DNA of 19,354 nt. It comes from CAVSZB01 sp964420395 (GTDB lineage: Bacteria; Krumholzibacteriota; Krumholzibacteriia; LZORAL124-64-63). The stretch's first letter is position 1. The number at the start of each line of letters is the position of its first letter. Shown piece after piece: positions 14,855 to 19,354 of the stretch. The position numbers and the translations under genes were made by a program. The notes beneath the pieces were generated by a model. That model was given only the letters and a program-made list of their open reading frames with translations. It did not search any database and was not told the DNA's origin. The stretch covers positions 1 through 19,354 of the forward strand of contig CAYQTJ010000045.1 in assembly GCA_964420395.1 (NCBI GenBank), given 5' to 3'.

Positions 14855-15621
14855 CGTGCCCCCCCTTCGACCGCCACGGCCGGATCGAGCCAGTCGTAGC
14901 CGCGCTCCTCGAGCTCGCGCGCCAGGTCGGGGCCGCCGGAGCGGACGATCCGCCCGCCCATGAAGACGTGGACCCGGTCGGGCTGCACGAAGTTGAGGAT
15001 GCGCTGGTAGTGCGTCACGAGGAGGACCCCCGCCTCGCCGGCGGCCCGGTTGATCCCCTCCGACACGACCTTGAGGGCGTCGATGTCGAGCCCGGAGTCG
15101 GTCTCGTCGAGCAGCGCGAACCGCGGCTGCAGCAGGAACATCTGCAGGATCTCGAGGCGCTTCTTCTCGCCGCCCGAGAAGCCGTCGTTGAGGTAGCGCC
15201 CCATGAACTCGCGCGGCACCTCCAGCGCCGCGAACGCCGCCTGCAGCTCCTGGCGGAACTGCTTGACCGGCACCTCCGCGCCGCGCCGCGCCGTCAGCGC
15301 GGCGCGCAGGAAGTTCGCCACCGAGACGCCCGGCACGGCGACCGGGTACTGGAAGCCGAGGAACATGCCGAGGCGCGCGCGCGCATCGGCCTCGAGCTCG
15401 TGCACCGGCTGCCCGTCGAGCAGGATCTCGCCGGTGACCCGGTACGACGGATGCCCCATCAGGGCGGCCGCGAGGGTCGACTTGCCGGAGCCGTTGGGGC
15501 CCATCAGCGCGTGCTTCTCGCCGGCGGGGACCTCCAGGTCCACGCCCCGGACGATCTCCTTGTCCCCCACGAACACGTGCAGGTCGCGGCAGGCGAAGAT
15601 CGGCTGCTTTTCGCGGTTCAT
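14851..15621 (-). CDS. sufC: Fe-S assembly ATPase SufC
   Basis: A 256-residue soluble ABC ATPase that powers conformational change of the SufBD scaffold. Walker A GPNGSGKST (41-49), signature FSGGEKKR (148-155), Walker B FALLDE (168-173) with the SufC-typical DETDSGLDIDAL, and the H-loop in VTHYQRIL are all present. The ATG at 15621 lies 3 bases after the stop of the Rrf2-type regulator, with AAGGAG 7 bases upstream. The 3' end overlaps sufB by 4 bases. No transmembrane permease is nearby, as expected for SufC. Confidence 0.97.
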   Translation of the reverse strand: MNREKQPIFACRDLHVFVGDKEIVRGVDLEVPAGEKHALMGPNGSGKSTLAAALMGHPSYRVTGEILLDGQPVHELEADARARLGMFLGFQYPVAVPGVSVANFLRAALTARRGAEVPVKQFRQELQAAFAALEVPREFMGRYLNDGFSGGEKKRLEILQMFLLQPRFALLDETDSGLDIDALKVVSEGINRAAGEAGVLLVTHYQRILNFVQPDRVHVFMGGRIVRSGGPDLARELEERGYDWLDPAVAVEGGAR

Positions 15622-15624
15622 CGG

Positions 15625-16125
15625 TCAGCTCCTTGGTCCGGCCAGGACCGGCAGGGGTTCGCCCGGCGCCTCCGGCCGCGGCCAGAGCGCGGCGATCCGG
15701 TCGCGCACGCGCCCCTCGGCCTCCAGCAGGTCGGCGACGGTGATTCCATTCAGCAGATCGGTGATCTGCGCCTCCACGTGCGCCCAGACCGGACGCAGGC
15801 CGCAGTCGGCCAGGCGCGGGCAGGGATCGGCCGCCCGCCGGCCATCCTGGCAGGTGTGCGACGACACCAGCGGCCGCTTCAGGGCGCCCAGCACCCCGGC
15901 CACGCTGATCCGCGCCGGCGGCAGCGCCAGCTCGTAGCCGCCGTGCCGTCCCCGCTGCGCGGTGACGAGCCCGCCGTCGCGCAGGCGGCCCAGCAGCTTG
16001 GCCACCGTCGGTTCCGGCAGCAGCTCCTGCGCCGACAGCTCGGCCAGCGTCCGCTGGTCGGTCTGCCGCGCGAGGCGCATGATCAGGCGCAGGGCGTGCT
16101 CTTCGGTCTTGGTGATCCTCAGCAT
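15625..16125 (-). CDS. Rrf2/IscR-family Fe-S-sensing transcriptional regulator
   Basis: A 166-residue Rrf2-family protein. The N-terminal winged helix includes TLAELSAQELLPEPTVAKLL (recognition region) and the family wing RGRHGGYELA. Three cysteines, C92, C102 and C108 (CX9CX5C), lie in the usual cluster-binding loop; IscR also uses C92, though with a shorter first spacing. A [2Fe-2S] ligand role is therefore likely. It is the second gene of the operon, between sod and sufC, and the operon promoter carries an IscR type-1-like site over its -35 box, which predicts autorepression when clusters are plentiful (inference). The ATG at 16125 follows the sod stop by 12 bases, with GAGGG upstream. IscR or SufR are both fair names. 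Confidence 0.9.
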   Translation of the reverse strand: MLRITKTEEHALRLIMRLARQTDQRTLAELSAQELLPEPTVAKLLGRLRDGGLVTAQRGRHGGYELALPPARISVAGVLGALKRPLVSSHTCQDGRRAADPCPRLADCGLRPVWAHVEAQITDLLNGITVADLLEAEGRVRDRIAALWPRPEAPGEPLPVLAGPRS

Positions 16126-16137
16126 CGGGACCCTCTT

Positions 16138-16743
16138 CTAGCGGACCGCCGCGGCGAACCGCGCCGCCACGTCGCTCCAGTTGACGATCGTCCAGAAGTT
16201 CTTCACGTACTCCGCGCGGCGGTTCTGGTAGCGCAGGTAGTAGGCGTGCTCCCAGACGTCGAGCACCAGCAGCGGCACGACGCCCCACTGCGTCAGGTTC
16301 TGGTGCTTCTCGGCCGTCAGCACGACCAGCCGGCCGTCGGACGGGCGCAGCGCCAGGATCGCCCAGCCGCTCGCCTCGACCTGGGTGGCCGCGGCGGTGA
16401 AGTGGCCGCGCAGCGCCTCGAAGCCGCCGAAGTCGGCGGTGATGCGGGCCGCCAGCGCCCCGCCCGGCTCGCCGCCGCCGCCGTGCCCGGCCGGGGCGAG
16501 GTTCGGCCAGAAGATGGCGTGCAGCAGATGCCCCGAGCCGTGGAACGCCGCTTCGCGCTCCCAGTGCTTCACGAGCGAGTAGTCGCCGCTCTCGCGCGCC
16601 TTCGCGAGCATCTCCTCGGCCTTGTTGAGGCCGTCCACGTACGCCTTGTGGTGCAGGTCGTGGTGCAGGCGCATGGTCTGCTCGTCGATGGCGGGCTCGA
16701 GCGCGTTGTATGCGTACGGCAGGGGGGGCAGTTCGTGGGCCAT
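16138..16743 (-). CDS. sod: Fe/Mn superoxide dismutase
   Basis: A 201-residue cytoplasmic superoxide dismutase of the Fe/Mn family, with no signal peptide. Metal ligands are H27 (RLHHDLHHKAYV), H75 (GSGHLLHAIFW), D162 and H166 (LDVWEHAYYL). The outer-sphere position that is Gln in most Mn enzymes appears to be H147 (EKHQNLTQ), as in mycobacterial and archaeal forms, so metal choice cannot be read with certainty. The ATG at 16743 begins the conserved LPPLPYAYNALEP region, with AAGGAG 10 bases upstream; in-frame sequence further upstream is low-complexity leader. It is the first gene of the sod-rrf2-suf operon, an unusual arrangement that ties superoxide defence to Fe-S repair. Confidence 0.95.
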   Translation of the reverse strand: MAHELPPLPYAYNALEPAIDEQTMRLHHDLHHKAYVDGLNKAEEMLAKARESGDYSLVKHWEREAAFHGSGHLLHAIFWPNLAPAGHGGGGEPGGALAARITADFGGFEALRGHFTAAATQVEASGWAILALRPSDGRLVVLTAEKHQNLTQWGVVPLLVLDVWEHAYYLRYQNRRAEYVKNFWTIVNWSDVAARFAAAVR

Positions 16744-16770
16744 CCGTTCCTCACTCCTTGGCGATCGGCG

Positions 16771-16786
16771 CCCGGCCGCGGCCGGG
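16771..16786 (-). repeat. 16-bp perfect palindrome in the sod leader
   Basis: CCCGGCCGCGGCCGGG is perfectly self-complementary and lies about 28-43 bases upstream of the sod start, inside the predicted transcript. As RNA it would fold into a stem of 6 bp with a 4-base loop, upstream of the ribosome site. It might stabilise the message or attenuate it; function is not established. Confidence 0.35.
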
Positions 16787-16847
16787 GAGCGTTGTCGGTT
16801 CGCGGGTCCGCCCGGCTCGGCGCCGGTTCCCGTCGCTTCCGGTGCAC

Positions 16848-16875
16848 ATGGTAATAACCTGACTGTTTTTGTCAA
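16848..16875 (-). promoter_or_regulatory. Promoter of the sod-rrf2-suf operon
   Basis: TTGACA (16875-16870), 16-bp spacer, TACCAT (16853-16848) on the minus strand. The start would be near 16841, giving a leader of about 98 bases. The surrounding DNA is AT-rich against a very GC-rich background. Confidence 0.6.
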
Positions 16876-16879
16876 GATT
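16855..16879 (-). promoter_or_regulatory. Putative IscR type-1-like operator overlapping the -35 element
   Basis: The core TTGACAAAAACAGTCAGG contains the dyad TGAC/GTCA. Aligned with the E. coli IscR type-1 consensus as I remember it (GAC, six bases, AGTC core with C/T-rich and purine-rich flanks), 20 of 25 positions agree, including all of GAC and AGTC. The site covers the whole -35 hexamer and most of the spacer, where a bound repressor would block RNA polymerase. An Rrf2-family gene is second in the operon. Confidence 0.6.
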
Positions 16880-17073
16880 CGCGGACACGAATTTTTACTC
16901 CACCTATCTCTTTGATATTTTGCGATTTATGGTAGTTCCGCCGCCGCGCGGCCCCGCGGAATCGAGAATCGTCCGCCAAGTTGCCGCTGGACAACGGATC
17001 GCGGCCGTGTTGCTTTGGGCCGATCAGGCCGGCCGCCACGGGGGCCGCCGGCGGACCCGCGAGCGAGGAGCCC

Positions 17074-17907
17074 ATGACCGCCGAACTCAACGCCACGCTG
17101 ACCGCCCGCAGCGACCTCCACCACGGCCTGCTCATCATCCGGGTCCAGCCCGACTCGCCGCCGGCGCCGTTCAAGCCGGGGCAGTACGCCGTGCTCGGCC
17201 TGCCGCGCTCCGCCCCGCGCAGCGCGCTCGCGGATGCCGACCTCCCCGCCGAGGAGAACGGCGAGGCGACCGCGCCCGACAAGCTGATCAAGCGGGCCTA
17301 CTCGATCTCGTCGTCGAGCCGGCAGGGGGAGTTCCTCGAGTTCTTCGTGGCGCTGGTGCGCTCCGGCGCGCTGACCCCGCGGCTGTTCGCCCTCAATACG
17401 GGCGATCGCCTCTTCCTCGGCTCGAAGATCGTCGGCATGTTCACGCTGGAGGAGGCCCCGCGGCGGAGCGACATCGTGCTCATCGCCACCGGCACCGGGC
17501 TGGCGCCGTACATCTCGATGCTGCGCTCGGGGTACGATTTCACCGCGCGGCGCACCGTGGTCATCCACGCCGCGCGCAACTCGTGGGACCTCGGCTACCG
17601 CAACGAGCTGGAGGCGCTGGCCGCCCGCTGGCCCGACTTCCACTACCTCACGATCATCAGCGATCCGCACCGCGAACCGGGCTGGACCGGGCCGGTCGGG
17701 CTGGTCTACGAGTTCTTCAACAACGGCACCGTGGAGCGCCTGCTCCACCATCCGGTCTCGCCGGCCGACACCGCGGTCTTCCTGTGCGGCAATCCGCTGA
17801 TGATCGCCGGCATGGAGGAGCTGCTCACGCCCCGCCAGTTCCGCAAGCACAGCCGCAAGGAGCCGGGACAGCTGTTCGTGGAGGAGTACTGGAAGGACCG
17901 CGACTGA
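17074..17907 (+). CDS. fpr: Ferredoxin--NADP+ reductase (bacterial Fpr type)
   Basis: A 277-residue flavoprotein moving electrons between NADPH and ferredoxin or flavodoxin. The FAD domain has FKPGQYAVLGLP and RAYSISS (74-80); the NADP domain has VLIATGTGLAPYISML (135-150), the AARNSWDLGYRNEL region and VFLCGNP. The C terminus EEYWKD is that of the bacterial Fpr subclass. A short charged insert (about residues 48-70) precedes the FAD motif. The ATG at 17074 follows GAGGAG by 3 bases; the start of the conserved domain agrees. It is divergent from the sod-suf operon across a shared control region, so it may respond to the same regulator and could feed electrons to Fe-S assembly through the Rieske protein (inference). 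Its stop lies 6 bases from that of the convergent neighbour. Confidence 0.92.
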   Translation: MTAELNATLTARSDLHHGLLIIRVQPDSPPAPFKPGQYAVLGLPRSAPRSALADADLPAEENGEATAPDKLIKRAYSISSSSRQGEFLEFFVALVRSGALTPRLFALNTGDRLFLGSKIVGMFTLEEAPRRSDIVLIATGTGLAPYISMLRSGYDFTARRTVVIHAARNSWDLGYRNELEALAARWPDFHYLTIISDPHREPGWTGPVGLVYEFFNNGTVERLLHHPVSPADTAVFLCGNPLMIAGMEELLTPRQFRKHSRKEPGQLFVEEYWKDRD

Positions 17908-17917
17908 GCCGCCTCAG
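17904..17917. terminator. Short dyad spanning the stop codons of convergent genes
   Basis: CTGAG (17904-17908) and CTCAG (17913-17917) form a 5-bp stem with a 4-base loop, and the TGA codons of both genes lie in the arms. It resembles the 8-bp dyad at 9564-9583 in sequence and placement. No T-run; weak on its own. Confidence 0.3.
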
Positions 17918-18486
17918 CGCCGCAGCGTCTGCTCGCCGAAGAGATCGATCTCGCGCTCGATGAACGCCGCCGCCCGCCGGCTGTGGATCGCCGCCTCGAG
18001 TTGCGGCAGCCGGCGCAGCAGATCCTCCCCGTAGAACGCGCGCAGGAAGGCGAGCCGGGCGGCGCGCGAGGTGTCCGCGGGGGCCCGCAACAGCTCCACG
18101 GGCCGCGCCGCCAGCAGCCGCCGCGTGAGCGCGCGCAGGCTGTCCTCGCCGAGCACGCCCGGCCGTGGGCGCGCGTCCGCCGCGCGGTACTCGGCCCACG
18201 CCTCGCGCCACAGCAGCTCCGCCGGGCCGAGCGTGACCGGAGCGGGCGCCTCCGGCCCGCGCGACGAGTCGGCGGAGGCGGGGAAGACGTCGGGCAGGAA
18301 CTCGGGCGGAGGCAGCAGCGCGAGCGCCCCGCGCCGCCCGTCGCCCGGCCCCGCCGACCGCTCCGCATACGGGGTGAGCCACCACGCCACCCAGGCGCGA
18401 GGCACCAGCAGGAAGATCGCGACGATGCAGGCGAGCGCCAGCCCGCACGCGGCGGGCAGCGACCCGGCGGAACGCTGACGGGACAT
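17914..18486 (-). CDS. Hypothetical protein with one N-terminal membrane helix
   Basis: A 190-residue protein I do not recognise. A short basic N terminus (MSRQR) is followed by one hydrophobic stretch (about residues 12-38, rich in aromatic residues at its end), so it is probably anchored in the inner membrane with the rest outside. A proline-rich linker (about 55-85) leads to an arginine- and leucine-rich helical region with no cysteine and no recognisable catalytic motif. The ATG at 18486 has AAGGGG 4 bases upstream. It follows the biotin-ligase gene by 40 bases on the same strand, so the two may be cotranscribed. Codon use is like the neighbours, which supports a real gene over a shadow. 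Confidence 0.7.
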   Translation of the reverse strand: MSRQRSAGSLPAACGLALACIVAIFLLVPRAWVAWWLTPYAERSAGPGDGRRGALALLPPPEFLPDVFPASADSSRGPEAPAPVTLGPAELLWREAWAEYRAADARPRPGVLGEDSLRALTRRLLAARPVELLRAPADTSRAARLAFLRAFYGEDLLRRLPQLEAAIHSRRAAAFIEREIDLFGEQTLRR

Positions 18487-18526
18487 CGAGCCCCTTAACG
18501 ACGGCGGCCCCCGGCGGTTCCCGCCG

Positions 18527-19354
18527 TCACCCCTCGAGGACGAGGCGCCCCGACCGCACCGGCTCCGGCACGCCGGCCAGCACCAGCGACAGGTCGCCGT
18601 GGATGGCCTGCACGACGCCGCGCGCCCGCGGCCTGCCGGACGGCGCGGCGCCGTCCGCCTCCTCCGGCCAGACCGAGACCGGACGCCCGATGATCACCGA
18701 GGCGGCGCGGTAGGCCGCCAGCAGCGGTGCCGGCCCCTCCCGCTCCAGCTCGCGGCAGCGCCGCGCGATCGCCCGCAGGAGCGCCGCGAGCACGTCGCGC
18801 AGCGCGAGGCCGGGGCGCCACGTCGCCAGGCAGCCCACCGCCGGCACGAAGGGGGTGGGCGGCACGGGCGGCGCGACCGCCACGTTCAGCCCGATGCCGA
18901 GCACCGCCCAGCCGACGCGTCCGTCGAGGGACTGCGCGGCCGTCAGCACCCCCCCCACCTTGCGCCCGTCGAGCAGGATGTCGTTCACCCACTTGATGCC
19001 GGGGCGCGCCGCGCCGCCGCCCAGCGTGCCGAGCGCGTCCACGGCGGCGACGGCGGGCAGCATCGTCAGGGCCAGCGCCTGCTCCGCGGGCAGGCCGGAC
19101 GGCAGGATCGCGGCGCACAGGTGCAGGTTCCCCGGCGCGGCCGCCCAGTCCCGCCCGCGCTGGCCGTGGAAGCCGCGCCCCTCCCCCGCCAGGGTGAACA
19201 GCGGGCCGGGCGGCCGGAAGCCGGCGGCGAGCAGCCCGCGCAGCGCGTCGAACTGCGACGCCCCGGCCTCCCGCACGACGCAGGCGGCGCGCCAGAAATC
19301 GTCGGCGAAGGCGCCGGCGACCGGATCCGCCGGGCCGGCGATCGCCCGCCAGAC
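18527..19354 (-). CDS. birA: Biotin--[acetyl-CoA carboxylase] ligase (5' truncated)
   Basis: The frame stays open to the window edge, so the N terminus is missing; 275 codons are visible. It has the biotin-protein ligase core: GRGFHGQRGRDW in place of the usual GRGRRGR.W biotinyl-AMP loop, then KWVNDILLDGRKVGGVL with the catalytic lysine, and VLGIGLNVAV. The C-terminal SH3-like domain includes RPVSVW and ARGVVQAIHGDLSLVL. The enzyme activates biotin with ATP and attaches it to carboxylase carrier protein. A GTG at 19276 could be taken as a start, but residues upstream look coding. Whether an N-terminal DNA-binding domain exists cannot be seen. The glycine-rich loop differs from the family form (F and H inserted), so activity is likely but not certain. 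Confidence 0.85.
   Translation of the reverse strand, partial: VWRAIAGPADPVAGAFADDFWRAACVVREAGASQFDALRGLLAAGFRPPGPLFTLAGEGRGFHGQRGRDWAAAPGNLHLCAAILPSGLPAEQALALTMLPAVAAVDALGTLGGGAARPGIKWVNDILLDGRKVGGVLTAAQSLDGRVGWAVLGIGLNVAVAPPVPPTPFVPAVGCLATWRPGLALRDVLAALLRAIARRCRELEREGPAPLLAAYRAASVIIGRPVSVWPEEADGAAPSGRPRARGVVQAIHGDLSLVLAGVPEPVRSGRLVLEG

Larger units (their letters stand above)
16744..17073. promoter_or_regulatory. 330-bp divergent control region between sod-suf and the ferredoxin-NADP reductase gene
   Basis: No gene is seen here. Reading from the sod side: a GC-rich sod leader with a 16-bp palindrome (16771-16786), the sod promoter with an IscR-like operator (16848-16879), then an AT-rich block to about 16937 that is unlike the rest of the window and should hold the start region for the rightward reductase gene. 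No convincing rightward -35/-10 pair could be picked out. A GC-rich leader of over 100 bases follows, ending in GAGGAG and the reductase ATG. Confidence 0.6.

Noticed and set aside
16891..16940. Specific -35/-10 pair for the ferredoxin-NADP reductase
   Set aside because: Several AT-rich hexamers can be paired (for example TTTACT with TATTTT or TATCTC with TATGGT), but none with good match and spacing together.
1..19354. tRNA, rRNA, CRISPR array, insertion sequence or phage genes
   Set aside because: No clover-leaf, rRNA core, spaced repeat array, transposase or inverted-repeat ends were seen; the only sizeable repeat is the sufU duplication.

Overview
The window is very GC-rich and densely packed. 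It fits an uncultured high-GC bacterium that can live without oxygen but meets it at times: it encodes [FeFe]-hydrogenase maturases alongside superoxide dismutase and a SUF iron-sulfur assembly system. The family variants (a Cys-Cys CcmH, a secreted TolB-like propeller, a bacterial-type ferredoxin-NADP reductase) remind me of FCB-group or deltaproteobacteria-like lineages such as Eisenbacteria or Krumholzibacteria. That placement is an impression, not a result.

Layout. Positions 1-1143 (+) hold the C-terminal part of a Ppx/GppA-type phosphatase with an HD domain, and 1200-2381 (+) an MFS transporter. Positions 2378-7559 (-) are a four-gene operon read hydE > hydG > aspartase-like lyase > hydF, all with GTG starts. 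This is a full [FeFe]-hydrogenase H-cluster maturation set plus an ammonia-releasing enzyme, and no hydrogenase structural gene is present. Positions 7697-8248 (-) are a CcmH-like protein and 8424-9569 (+) a secreted TolB-like beta-propeller. Positions 9578-16743 (-) are a nine-gene operon read sod > rrf2/iscR-like > sufC > sufB > sufD > Rieske ferredoxin > sufS > sufU > sufT-like. Most junctions in it overlap or are a few bases apart. Divergent from it, 17074-17907 (+) is a ferredoxin-NADP reductase. Positions 17914-18486 (-) are an unknown membrane-anchored protein and 18527-19354 (-) a biotin-protein ligase that runs off the edge.

How it fits together. The SUF operon should build Fe-S clusters. 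The radical-SAM enzymes HydE and HydG and the cluster protein HydF need such clusters, as do the Rieske protein and the regulator. The promoter of the sod-suf operon carries a close match to the IscR type-1 operator lying over its -35 element. The Rrf2 protein encoded second in that operon keeps three candidate cluster cysteines, so Fe-S-dependent autoregulation of oxidative defence and Fe-S assembly together is the simplest reading.

Most notable features: (1) an exact, in-frame 195-bp tandem duplication inside sufU, which repeats the third ligand cysteine while leaving a complete SufU domain in front; (2) the IscR-like operator; (3) the lyase embedded in the maturase operon; (4) four promoters sharing a TAMCNT-like -10 element; (5) dyads that span both stop codons of convergent gene pairs.
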